A stretch of 64,000 nt of DNA, taken from Eggerthella sp. CAG:298. GTDB lineage: Bacteria > Actinomycetota > Coriobacteriia > Coriobacteriales > Eggerthellaceae. How positions within the stretch are numbered: position 1 is the first letter of the stretch; each line of letters opens with the position of its first letter. The DNA is taken from assembly GCA_000435675.1 (NCBI GenBank), contig FR895136.1, positions 10,587-74,586 of the forward strand. Direction: 5' to 3'. Positions 1-7,680 of the stretch are shown here, in pieces. Under the pieces are notes generated by a model. The model was not told the DNA's origin and did no database searches. It saw only the letters and a program-made list of their open reading frames with translations. The position numbers and the translations under genes were made by a program.

Positions 1-2
1 AT

Positions 3-737
3 ATCGAGGATCTGATCGACACCGCGGAATCCCACAAGGACGAGATCGCGATATTGCGTCACCGTGAAGGTGAATTCATCTCGGACGTGGCTCATGAATT
101 CCGCACACCCCTAACGGCGATCAGCGGTAATGCTGAGCTTATGATGGATCCCGACATGCCGCTCTCCATGCGCCAGCACTTCTTGCAGATCACGCTTTCT
201 GAGGCGGAACGCTTGAACAACCTCGTGAACGATCTCATCTCGTTGCGTCATATCCAAGAAGACTCCCCCACCACCATAGAGCGCGTGAACATCCGCCAGA
301 TCGCTGAGGAAGTTGGCGAGATCTTGAGCGCGAACTTCCAAAAGAAAGACATCGAGTTCTCCATCGATGGCGAAGCGCCCGATATCCTCATCGACCCTGC
401 TCGTTTGAAGCAGGCAATCATCAACCTCACTGATAATGCCTGCAAGCACGTGCCCGAAGGAGGCAGCGTGAAGATCATGCTTTCTGGCGTCGATGATAAA
501 TCCATCATCGCCGTGAAGGATAACGGTGTGGGCTTCGGCGACATCAACCCGTCGCTTCTATTCAAGCGCTTCTACCGCACCGACTTCTCACGCTCGCGTG
601 TGAAGGGCGGATCGGGGCTCGGTCTTTCGATCGTGCAGGCCATCGTCGAAGGCAACGATGGCAACATCACCGCGTTCAACGATCCCGAAGGTGGTGCCGT
701 GTTCCTCATAGCCTTCCCTTCTGTTATCGATCGATAG
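3..737 (+). CDS. Sensor histidine kinase, C-terminal part (5' end outside window)
   Basis: The reading frame is open to the left window edge, so the sensor and membrane part is missing. What remains is the kinase core of a two-component sensor. The dimerisation/phosphoacceptor box VAHEFRTP carries the phosphorylated His at bases 93-95. It is followed by the HATPase N box (DNACKH), the G1 box (DNGVGFGD) and the G2 box (GGSGLGLSIV), all in the normal order, so the catalytic part looks intact. About 30 residues precede the H box and are charged, as expected for the end of a HAMP or linker helix. The partner response regulator is not in the window and probably lies upstream. The signal sensed cannot be told. 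Confidence 0.93.
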   Translation: MEDLIDTAESHKDEIAILRHREGEFISDVAHEFRTPLTAISGNAELMMDPDMPLSMRQHFLQITLSEAERLNNLVNDLISLRHIQEDSPTTIERVNIRQIAEEVGEILSANFQKKDIEFSIDGEAPDILIDPARLKQAIINLTDNACKHVPEGGSVKIMLSGVDDKSIIAVKDNGVGFGDINPSLLFKRFYRTDFSRSRVKGGSGLGLSIVQAIVEGNDGNITAFNDPEGGAVFLIAFPSVIDR

Positions 738-810
738 AGCTCTCTTGCCTATCTGCATTAGCAGAGAAGTAAGGTACGAGGTTCCTCGCTCGTTGCCACA
801 AGGGACTTAC

Positions 811-953
811 GCCTGAGGGGTGGTTGGGTCGACTCGCTTTCGTTGCTCGATAGCCTGCAATATCTTGCAGGCTATCTCGTGCACTGCGCTCCTTCGAACA
901 GCCTATTACTATTTACAAGTGCGGACTCAGAGTCGTCCAACCACCCCACAGGC
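811..953. repeat. Inverted-repeat bounded non-coding element with internal hairpin
   Basis: Bases 811-827 and 937-953 form a terminal inverted repeat (GCCTG-A-GGGGTGGTTGG against its complement, with one A/A mismatch). In the middle, 850-875 is a perfect 11-bp hairpin with a TATC loop. No coding frame is convincing. The architecture (terminal inverted repeat, central CCTGCA hairpin, TCGTGC-like segment after it) resembles the element at 10203-10475, so both may belong to one family of small non-autonomous elements. The sequence just left of it (772-797, GAGGTTCC then CGTTGCC) also recurs near 10424-10441. This element fills much of the 335-bp gap between the kinase and the next gene. Confidence 0.6.
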
Positions 954-991
954 TCCGCCCCTTATGACAACAGGCTCGATCAACGACAAGC

Positions 992-1026
992 AAAAGCCCC
1001 GCCCGAACAGATCGGACGAGGCTTTT
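992..1026 (-). terminator. Rho-independent terminator of the 9-TM membrane protein gene
   Basis: On the minus strand the sequence forms a long stem (AAGCCTCGTCCGA pairing with TTCGGGCGGGGCTT, with G-U pairs) followed by TTTTGC. It lies about 45 bp after the stop codon of the minus-strand gene ending at 1073. Confidence 0.8.
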
Positions 1027-1072
1027 GGGACACGAATCGCAGGTAATTGTGCGCTGTGTTTTAGGTGCGCGG

Positions 1073-2209
1073 CTATTCCCGCTTGATCGTCTCGGTTGCC
1101 TCTTGACCGTTCTTATCAACAGCCACATAGACGAAGCCTGGCTTACCCTCAACAGGGAGCTCGTTATACGCGACCATCTCAGCGATCTCTGCAGCAGTTG
1201 CGCTCTTCGGCTCAGTAGCCAGCAGGTAATCGGTGGAAGCACGGCGAGCCATTGCCTCGCGGAAGTCCTTGGTGCCCACGAACACTTCCTGCTTGTAAGG
1301 ATTGACCTTGAGCTTCTTCGAGCGGTAGATGATGTAGGAAAGCGCTGCAATATTAGCGATGAGCGCGATCGAAGCCACCACGGTGTTCACCGCCGGATTG
1401 TTCACCGACTGAACTGCGAAGATCGAGTCGTTCGCGAACATCGGGCAAACCTGGCAGAACATGCACCACATCGAAAGTGTGAACGCGCGGTTCTGGATCC
1501 ATCCGCCTTTGTTCCACCAGAGGCCTGCAATGGTAGGCGCGAGCAGAAGCGCGATGCCGCAATACCAAGAGTGAGTCGGCAGGCAGTTGTAGGTGTAGCA
1601 GAAGTTCCAGAGGTCATAAGCGATGATGAAGACCCACGTCATATCGGGCCACAGCATATCCTGGCGCTTCTTTGAGATATAGATACCGAACCAACCGGTC
1701 ATGCACAGAATGTTCAGCAAACCGGCGCAGCCATTCAGTACGTTATGGATGCCACCGTTCAGAAGCACGCCCTCATCAGTTACGAAGCTGGAATCCCATG
1801 CCACGATCGCGCTCTCGAAATCACTTGCGACCGCAATGAGGATATTGATCGCAACGATAACGAACGGGAATGCCTTGAACCAATGTGAGCGGCCAATCTT
1901 GCCCCAGCTGTACTTCAGCATCATGAAGCCGATACAGCCTGCGGTTGCCGCATAGACCTTAGCGTAATGGAACCAACCACCCATCGTTTGATATGTTGGG
2001 TTATTGAGCGCCCATTCAGCCCCCATGGCGGCTCCGATCTCGACCACCACGCAATAGACGGTCATCGCCGCACATACTCCAATGAACATGAAGATGCCGC
2101 CTGCCTTGGTGCGTCTCGCGAACTCATTGAGCAAGATAAGTGCGCCAAGCACCATGAACAAACCGAGCCACTGAAAACCCGCATTCGCTCCATAGACATC
2201 GAATAACAT
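1073..2209 (-). CDS. Polytopic membrane protein of unknown function (about 9 TM)
   Basis: A 378-residue protein with about nine hydrophobic helices in the first 290 residues and a soluble tail of about 80 residues. The helices are rich in Trp, Cys and Tyr, and many acidic or amide residues lie inside or next to them (for example SDFES and YDLWNFCYTYNC). The start is the ATG at 2209, which has a strong AAGGAGGGG site; a longer frame to 2257 has none. I do not recognise a characterised family. From memory it resembles the uncharacterised DUF5692 family seen in Eggerthellaceae (low certainty). It lies downstream of two CoA-transferase genes but is separated from them by a terminator and a 489-bp gap, so it probably has its own promoter. 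A role in moving the substrate or product of the neighbouring pathway is possible but not shown. Confidence 0.75.
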   Translation of the reverse strand: MLFDVYGANAGFQWLGLFMVLGALILLNEFARRTKAGGIFMFIGVCAAMTVYCVVVEIGAAMGAEWALNNPTYQTMGGWFHYAKVYAATAGCIGFMMLKYSWGKIGRSHWFKAFPFVIVAINILIAVASDFESAIVAWDSSFVTDEGVLLNGGIHNVLNGCAGLLNILCMTGWFGIYISKKRQDMLWPDMTWVFIIAYDLWNFCYTYNCLPTHSWYCGIALLLAPTIAGLWWNKGGWIQNRAFTLSMWCMFCQVCPMFANDSIFAVQSVNNPAVNTVVASIALIANIAALSYIIYRSKKLKVNPYKQEVFVGTKDFREAMARRASTDYLLATEPKSATAAEIAEMVAYNELPVEGKPGFVYVAVDKNGQEATETIKRE

Positions 2210-2630
2210 TTTCCCCTCCTTCTTTCCTTTGCCAATCGATATCAAGTATCTGACCAATGCGCTGAATATCCGCCTTTGACACAGACCAAAACATTTGCCC
2301 AGATAGTTGATGGTTTTTCAAGAAAACCCATAGCCAGAATATGGCAACGATCGAGGTCAAACAACGAGGTGGACAACACTGCGAAAATGTCGTTACCTTT
2401 GTCAGTAACTTGTAACTTCAAATGATGAAAATGCTCTTGCATTACGTGGCAGTTTGGAGTAAATAAGCAGGATTTACCCTACATGACATGGGGTTTTGTT
2501 GAGTTCTATTCAGACAGAGAAGCGCACGACCCGCTAGCACTCTTGCCATTTTTTGCTCAGCCAATCCCGACAGCGACGAATAGGCACACCTTGGTCACCG
2601 CAAGAGGATAAATGATGTCCTGCACATATA
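2210..2630 (-). promoter_or_regulatory. Long 5' region of the 9-TM protein gene
   Basis: This AT-rich gap holds no convincing gene. On the minus strand a possible promoter is TTGTTT (2364-2359), a 17-bp spacer and TATTCT (2341-2336), which would give a leader of about 120 nt. Upstream of it GTTAC (2392-2396) and GTAAC (2405-2409) form an 8-bp-spaced inverted repeat, with a further TGTAAC at 2412-2417, which could be an operator. Both are weak predictions. Confidence 0.3.
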
Positions 2631-2660
2631 AAAGAACGCCGGCATTACGCCGGCGTTCTT
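2631..2660 (-). terminator. Rho-independent terminator after the second CoA-transferase
   Basis: A perfect 12-bp GC-rich stem (AAGAACGCCGGC and complement, 5-nt loop) is followed on the minus strand by TTTTATATG. It ends the CoA-transferase pair before the membrane protein gene. Confidence 0.88.
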
Positions 2661-2698
2661 CTAGGAAGGAAAGATTTCCCAAAGGTTAGATCGTGGCC

Positions 2699-3922
2699 TT
2701 ATGCAGGCTTAACTGGAGCTCGATCCTCTTCAGGCTCAATATCGTCACCCAATCGAATGCCGCCCTCTTCCTTAAGGCGTGCGATCGTCGCATCGTCTGC
2801 GCCGACCTCTTTCAGGTAGACTTCAGTATCTGCGCCAAGCGGCGAAACCTCAGTGAATTCAGAGATCTCGACCGGAATGGTTGAGATGTGGTGAGGCAGA
2901 CCAGTCTGCAGCACGCGACCAACATTGGGGAATTCAACCCATGCGAGAGCCTCAGGGTTCTCGCGCGTGATCTGCTCGACCGCTTCAGTCTTGGAATTGA
3001 CCTTAGCGATGCAGAAGTCCTTATCCTCGAGCCAATCGAGCCATTCCTGGGTGGTACGGCCCTTGATGGTCTCTTCGACGATCTCGAATGCCTCAGGAGC
3101 TTCCCAACGACGCATCAAACCAGTCGGCTTGATCTCGGGGTGACCGATCGCATCGCAGAACGGCTCCCAGAACTTAGGCTCGACCATGCCAAGAGCAAGC
3201 TTGCCGCCATCCTTGGTCTCATAGACGTTGTAAGCGGTTGACGGATACTCGAGGTCGTCACGCTTGCATTCGCCATCGTTGAAGCACCAACGGCTATCGA
3301 GCAGCGAGTTCCACCAAACGAAGCAATCGAACATCGAGATGTCGATGTAAGCGCCTTCGCCCGTAACCGTGCGCGCATAGAGCGCAGCGAGCAGCGCCTG
3401 GCCCGCAACCATGCCTGAAGACAGGTCGCAGAGATGCAGCGGCGAAGTAGAACCATGGTTGACAGACAGATAACCGCTCGTTGCCTGCATGTTCAGGTCA
3501 TGCTGAGCCTTCTTCGAACGAGGATCATTAGCGCCATAGCCCGAGATCGAACAGTAGATGATGCCCGGGTTGAGCTTCTTGATTGATTCGTAGTCGATGC
3601 CGAGTTTAGCGGTAACACCAGGACGGAAGCTTTCGACGATGATGTCTGCTTCCTGTGCCATCTTCAAGAACCAGTCAACAACCTCTTCGTTCTTCAGATT
3701 CAAAGAAACGGACTTCTTGTTGCGGCCGAGCGCGGTGATGTAGTAAGAGATTCCGCCGCCCTTGGTCGGATAGTCGTGACGCATGAAGTCGCCCAGGCCC
3801 GTGTCTTCGACCTTGATGACCGTTGCGCCGAGGTCTGCGAGAACCTGCGTTGCATAGCCACCAGGAAGGTAACGAGAGAAGTCGAGAACGGTAATATCAG
3901 AAAATGGAGTATTCTTTGCCAT
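2699..3922 (-). CDS. CaiB/BaiF (class III) CoA-transferase, subunit or enzyme 2
   Basis: A 407-residue class III (family III) CoA-transferase, which moves CoA from one acyl-CoA to another carboxylic acid. The N-terminal signature VLDFSRYLPGG and LADLGATVIKVE is typical. The catalytic Asp that forms the aspartyl-CoA anhydride is D142 in the motif HDLNMQATSG. The start has AAGGTGG just upstream. The stop of the preceding CoA-transferase is only 15 bp away, so the two are co-transcribed. Adjacent pairs of this family can work as heterodimers (benzylsuccinate and malate CoA-transferases do), but here both members keep the Asp, so two separate homodimers are equally possible. The substrate cannot be read from sequence. 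Tail residues 395-407 are acidic and Pro-rich. Confidence 0.9.
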   Translation of the reverse strand: MAKNTPFSDITVLDFSRYLPGGYATQVLADLGATVIKVEDTGLGDFMRHDYPTKGGGISYYITALGRNKKSVSLNLKNEEVVDWFLKMAQEADIIVESFRPGVTAKLGIDYESIKKLNPGIIYCSISGYGANDPRSKKAQHDLNMQATSGYLSVNHGSTSPLHLCDLSSGMVAGQALLAALYARTVTGEGAYIDISMFDCFVWWNSLLDSRWCFNDGECKRDDLEYPSTAYNVYETKDGGKLALGMVEPKFWEPFCDAIGHPEIKPTGLMRRWEAPEAFEIVEETIKGRTTQEWLDWLEDKDFCIAKVNSKTEAVEQITRENPEALAWVEFPNVGRVLQTGLPHHISTIPVEISEFTEVSPLGADTEVYLKEVGADDATIARLKEEGGIRLGDDIEPEEDRAPVKPA

Positions 3923-3936
3923 TAGTTAAACCACCT

Positions 3937-5256
3937 TTATTTAGTCTTCTTCGAGTTCGGACCGAAGCTAGGCTCCAGCACCTCAGGAGGCAGCGGATCG
4001 CCATCGTATTCCATGACTGCGCCGTCAGCTGCGAGCTTGTCGATCTCTGCATCGGTATAACCAGCGATGTTCTTCAAGATCTTACGCGTGTCATAACCGA
4101 TCGGGCGGCTGCGATAGAGCACCGGATCGCCAATAGAATCCAGACGGAACGGAGGCGTGGTAACGATGTATTCTTCGCCTTCGGTGAATTCTGAGGTCGG
4201 GCCCTGCTTGACATACTTGATGCGACGGAGCTGGTCGTTTGCGAATGCCTCTTCGTCGTTCAGAACGTCAGCGACCGTTTGGATCTTCTCGAACGGAATA
4301 TCGTTCTCACGGAAGCGCTTCTCGAGCTCAACGAAGTCGAACTTCTTGGTAGCGTCCTGGATCGCTGCAACAACCTCTTCATAGCGGCCATTGTTCGCGA
4401 GAGCCTCGAGCGTGTTGAGCTCAGGATCGGTGAAGTACTTCGGATCCATCTCGAGCGTTTCGAACACGAGCTGGCAGTACTTGTTGTAGTTGCCGAAGCA
4501 CATAAGGAACCAAACGCCATCGCGAGAAGGATAGGAGTTGTTGGTCGGGCACTTCGCCTTCATGCGGTCCTTCGGATGCGGATCGCCCTGCTGTGCCGTG
4601 ATGAGCGAGCAGGTCATGCCCCAGGTGCCAACGTGATAGAGGCTCGTGGTGACCTTGTCGCCTTCGCCCGTGCGCAGCGCGCCTGCATAAGCACCCAAGA
4701 TGCCAGCACAAAGAGCGCAGCCGGTGTTCCAGTCGCCAAATGCGATCGGCGAGTTGCCGGGCTCATAGTGCTCGTTGTTCTGCGGAATCGAAGCAACGAA
4801 GCCAGAACGTGCGGCAAATGAAGTTGCGTCGAAGCCCTTAGCGTCCTTCATAGGACCGAACTGGCCATAGCCACGGTTCTGTGCCCAAACGAGCTTCGGG
4901 AATTTCGCATGCAAGGTCTCATAGTCGAAACCGAGGCGCTGAAGTGCACCGTCACGCAGCGAAGTAACGAAGATGTCTGCTTTTTCCAGAAGGCGCATCA
5001 TTGCTTCCTTGCCTTCTGGGCTCTTGCAGTCGATCGCTGTCCATTCTTTGTTGAACGAACCGCAGTCATATGCGACATCGTCGAATTCGCTCTTGTAATG
5101 CATACCCCAAGCTGCACCCTGAGTACGCTGTTCGTCGCCCGTGAATGGCTCGACCTTGATGACCGTTGCGCCCAATTCACCAAGCAGACGGCTTGCTGCA
5201 GGACCAGCTGCATACTGGGTGAGATCAACGACGATTACGCCTTCCAAACCTGCCAT
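3937..5256 (-). CDS. CaiB/BaiF (class III) CoA-transferase, subunit or enzyme 1
   Basis: A 439-residue class III CoA-transferase. The ATG at 5256 is chosen because GGAG lies six bases upstream; the TTG four codons earlier overlaps this site. Conserved features are the N-terminal VVDLTQYAAGPAASRLLGE and the catalytic D143 in KGFDATSFAARSG. That motif is close to the form (FDxTxFxARxG) I remember from 2-hydroxyacyl or arylacyl CoA-transferases such as FldA and HadA, which suggests a hydroxy-acid or enoyl-acid substrate. This is inference only, since no dehydratase genes of those pathways are present. It shares only family-level similarity with its neighbour, so the pair is old and not a recent duplication. 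A terminator lies 39 bp upstream of its start, so transcription reaching it from the dehydrogenase genes would be reduced. Confidence 0.9.
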   Translation of the reverse strand: MAGLEGVIVVDLTQYAAGPAASRLLGELGATVIKVEPFTGDEQRTQGAAWGMHYKSEFDDVAYDCGSFNKEWTAIDCKSPEGKEAMMRLLEKADIFVTSLRDGALQRLGFDYETLHAKFPKLVWAQNRGYGQFGPMKDAKGFDATSFAARSGFVASIPQNNEHYEPGNSPIAFGDWNTGCALCAGILGAYAGALRTGEGDKVTTSLYHVGTWGMTCSLITAQQGDPHPKDRMKAKCPTNNSYPSRDGVWFLMCFGNYNKYCQLVFETLEMDPKYFTDPELNTLEALANNGRYEEVVAAIQDATKKFDFVELEKRFRENDIPFEKIQTVADVLNDEEAFANDQLRRIKYVKQGPTSEFTEGEEYIVTTPPFRLDSIGDPVLYRSRPIGYDTRKILKNIAGYTDAEIDKLAADGAVMEYDGDPLPPEVLEPSFGPNSKKTK

Positions 5257-5294
5257 GTATTTCTCCAATCTAAAGAATAAATAACCTATTGAAA

Positions 5295-5323
5295 GAAAGC
5301 CCCGGCAGAAAACCGGGGCTTTC
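5295..5323 (-). terminator. Rho-independent terminator after the zinc alcohol dehydrogenase
   Basis: An 11-bp stem GAAAGCCCCGG with its complement and a 7-nt loop, followed on the minus strand by TTTCAATA. It lies between the dehydrogenase and the CoA-transferase pair. Confidence 0.85.
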
Positions 5324-5369
5324 CAATTCCCCTTATACGGGAGAGTAGTGCTATTTCAAGCCAGCTGAA

Positions 5370-6422
5370 TTACGGCTCGAGGATAACACGGAGGCCTTCG
5401 CCAGCGTCGATGAGCTCCATGCCCTTTTCGAAGTCCTTCAAAGGAAGAACGTGGCTTGCGATAGGCGCGATGTCGAGGCCGTTAGCAAGAAGTGCCAGGC
5501 CCTGACGCCAATGCTTGCGCTCGTAAGCACGAGAACCGATGATGCTGATCTGACGCATAGCGATCGGGTTCATGTGAATGCTGGAAGCCTGAGCGGGCAG
5601 ACCAGTGATGCCGATCTTGCCGTTCTTAGCAACCATCTCAACTGCCTGCTCAACAACGGTGTAGTGACCAGCTGCGTCGAGAATGATCTCGGGGCCTTTG
5701 CCATTGGTGAGTTCTTTCACGCGAGCGATAACGTCTTCTTCAGAGCCGTTGATAGTGATAGCACCGAGCTGCTCAGCAACCTGAAGACGCTTGGTGTCCA
5801 TAGCGAGACCGGAGCAGATAACCTTCTGGATACCATAAGCCTGCTTGAGGACTGCGATCATGAGAAGGCCGATGGGGCCAGGGCCCATGACAAGCGCGGT
5901 GTCGCCCGGCTCGGGATGCACGCGCTCAACAGCGTTGAGAGCAACACCCAGGGGCTCGAGCAGTGCGCCCTGAACGAACGAAACGTCGTCAGGCAGCGGG
6001 ATAACATTAGTTGCACGCATGGGCATATATTTTGCGAATGCACCTGGCAGGTCGGTACCGTAGAACGGACGATTGTCGCAGATGTTGACCATGCCCTTAT
6101 CGCAGTAGGAGCAGGTGTTATCGAACAGAACCGGGTTTGCGGTTACACGCATTCCAACCTTGAGGTTGCTCGGAGCGTTCTTGCCTACTTCAGCGATGAC
6201 GCCGGAGAATTCGTGACCGAAAACCGCCGGGAAATGGATGTCATAAGAATTGAAGAGAGCTTCCTGACCGCGATGCAGAGAGTGATCGGTGCCGCAAATG
6301 CCGCAAGCCTTGATCTCAAGAAGTACTTCGTCGTCTTTGATCTGAGGAATCGGAGCATCCTCAACATACTGCCATGGCTCTTCGCGACCTACGCAGTGAA
6401 CTGCATTCATTGTACCTTCCAT
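5370..6422 (-). CDS. Zinc-dependent medium-chain alcohol/polyol dehydrogenase
   Basis: A 350-residue MDR-superfamily dehydrogenase that oxidises a secondary alcohol with NAD(P). The catalytic zinc site is visible as C43 (ACGICGTDH), H70-E71 (GHEFSG) and E157-region EPLGVALNAVE. The Rossmann motif is GPGPIG. The structural zinc lobe has three Cys (C104, C107, C115), but the usual first Cys is replaced by Asp (D101). Start: ATG at 6422 with AAAGGGG upstream; a second in-frame ATG at 6410 has GGAAGG and is also possible. Closest in style to threonine, iditol or galactitol-phosphate dehydrogenases; the substrate is unknown. It follows the SDR gene by 81 bp and a terminator lies in between. Confidence 0.88.
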   Translation of the reverse strand: MEGTMNAVHCVGREEPWQYVEDAPIPQIKDDEVLLEIKACGICGTDHSLHRGQEALFNSYDIHFPAVFGHEFSGVIAEVGKNAPSNLKVGMRVTANPVLFDNTCSYCDKGMVNICDNRPFYGTDLPGAFAKYMPMRATNVIPLPDDVSFVQGALLEPLGVALNAVERVHPEPGDTALVMGPGPIGLLMIAVLKQAYGIQKVICSGLAMDTKRLQVAEQLGAITINGSEEDVIARVKELTNGKGPEIILDAAGHYTVVEQAVEMVAKNGKIGITGLPAQASSIHMNPIAMRQISIIGSRAYERKHWRQGLALLANGLDIAPIASHVLPLKDFEKGMELIDAGEGLRVILEP

Positions 6423-6460
6423 GTACAACCCCTTTCGATAGGTATGAAATGAAACGGAAG

Positions 6461-6492
6461 AAAAAGGTGCAGCCACCAAAGGGCAGCTGCAC
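6461..6492 (-). terminator. Terminator or attenuator between SDR and alcohol dehydrogenase
   Basis: On the minus strand GTGCAGCTGCC and GGTGGCTGCACC form a stem followed by TTTTTC, directly after the SDR stop codon. It would lower but need not abolish expression of downstream genes. Confidence 0.7.
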
Positions 6493-6503
6493 GAACAAAA
6501 CAT

Positions 6504-7295
6504 TTACTGGATGGACCAGCCACCATCGAGAATGAGCGTCTGACCGGTGGTGTACTCGGTTACCGGTGAGCAGAGGAAGTAGATAGCGTTTGCCATTTCC
6601 TCGAGCGAGCCCATCTTGACCTTGCTTGGGGTGCGACCATATACATAGTCTTTCTGAGCAGGATTGTCTGCGAAGACCTTTTCGACCATCGGGGTCATAA
6701 CGTAGCCCGGAGCAATGCCGTTGACGGTGATGCCATACGGTGCGAAGTCAACTGCAAGTGAGCGAACCATACCCATAACAGCTGCCTTGGTGATGCTGTA
6801 GAGAGCAATGTTCTCCATAGCGGAGATGCCACGCTGGGAAGAGATGAGTACCATCTTGCCGCCGTGACCTTTTTCCTTCATGAAACGAGCAACAGCGGTT
6901 GCGAGGAAGAAGTTCGCCTTAGCATTGACAGCGAAGATCTTGTCCCAATCAGCTTCAGTTGCGTCCATTGCGTTCATACGAGGCAAGGAGATGCCTGCGG
7001 TGGAAATGAGAATGTCGATATCGCCGAATTCTGCAACGGTCTTATCGATCATTGCCTGTACTTGATTGGCATCGGTACCATCGCATACCATGCCAACGGC
7101 CTTACCGCCTGCTGCGCGAAGCTCTTCAGCAGTATCGAGGCAGATCTGCTCAGGAACGCCGCAAACCATGATGTTTGCGCCAGCAGCTGCGAACTGTTCC
7201 GCGGTTGCTTTACCGATACCAGAGCCACCACCCATGATGATCGCGGTCTTGCCCTTAAGTTGCTCCTCTGGAGCTGTTGCGAACCAATTTGCCAT
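6504..7295 (-). CDS. Short-chain dehydrogenase/reductase (SDR)
   Basis: A 263-residue classical SDR. Cofactor motif GGGSGIG is at residues 22-28, the structural STAG motif at 99-101 region (ISTAGIS), the catalytic Ser near 153 (ISSQRG) and the active-site YSITK with Y166 and K170. The C-terminus has the family's usual ending TGQTLILDGGW. The start has AAGGAAGG eight bases upstream. It is the first gene after the control region at 7.3-7.68 kb and so is likely the leading gene of this pathway. SDRs of this type reduce or oxidise hydroxyacyl, sugar or steroid substrates; the true substrate is unknown. The neighbouring CoA-transferases favour a carboxylic acid pathway. Confidence 0.92.
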   Translation of the reverse strand: MANWFATAPEEQLKGKTAIIMGGGSGIGKATAEQFAAAGANIMVCGVPEQICLDTAEELRAAGGKAVGMVCDGTDANQVQAMIDKTVAEFGDIDILISTAGISLPRMNAMDATEADWDKIFAVNAKANFFLATAVARFMKEKGHGGKMVLISSQRGISAMENIALYSITKAAVMGMVRSLAVDFAPYGITVNGIAPGYVMTPMVEKVFADNPAQKDYVYGRTPSKVKMGSLEEMANAIYFLCSPVTEYTTGQTLILDGGWSIQ

Positions 7296-7540
7296 GTTTA
7301 CCTTCCTTTTCTTTTATTCCAGGCTCCTTGCCCTACCCATGCACTACCGCCTATTACTGAATTGGCCGTTCGTTTGACCACGATCGCGGTAGTTGCATGA
7401 GAAGAATAAGACCCCTGAATTAATCCCTCCGACTTAGTTATCAAGTCTGCATCAATTATCAACTTCATTAATGAACGCGTCCAATAGGCGCATCTGTCGA
7501 ATTGATAGAATCCAAGAATAATATAGATGTAAGCATATTG

Positions 7541-7597
7541 ATTTGGGCAATATCCATAGATGTAGCAATATCTATGGGGCAATTTTGCTACCCAAAT
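7541..7597. promoter_or_regulatory. Nested inverted repeats, probable LysR-type operator
   Basis: This lies in the 385-bp gene-free gap between the LysR gene and the SDR gene. Three overlapping dyads are visible: ATTTGGG (7541-7547) with CCCAAAT (7591-7597); CCATAGAT (7554-7561) with ATCTATGG (7570-7577), perfect and 8 bp apart; and GTAGCAA (7562-7568) with TTGCTAC (7585-7591). LysR proteins bind interrupted T-N11-A dyads of this kind. The site is about 260 bp upstream of the SDR start, on the same strand. The rest of the gap is AT-rich with no gene I can support. Confidence 0.55.
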
Positions 7598-7680
7598 TGT
7601 AGATTTTGACCAGTAAATCATTCAACCCATAGACTAAGACCTATAGGTTTGGAACATGGTTTATTAGTGAATAGGAATTG

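Noticed and set aside
820..1086. Small open frames across the inverted-repeat element near 0.8-1.1 kb
   Set aside because: They lie in palindromic DNA, have no ribosome sites and no protein-like composition.
5451..6452. Long plus-strand open frame (333 codons) opposite the alcohol dehydrogenase
   Set aside because: It is a mirror frame of a clear zinc dehydrogenase; no domain motifs and no ribosome site.
1073..7295. Reading the cluster as a phenyllactate/hydroxyisocaproate (Fld/Had) dehydration operon
   Set aside because: No 2-hydroxyacyl-CoA dehydratase subunits or activator are present; only the CoA-transferase motif is similar.
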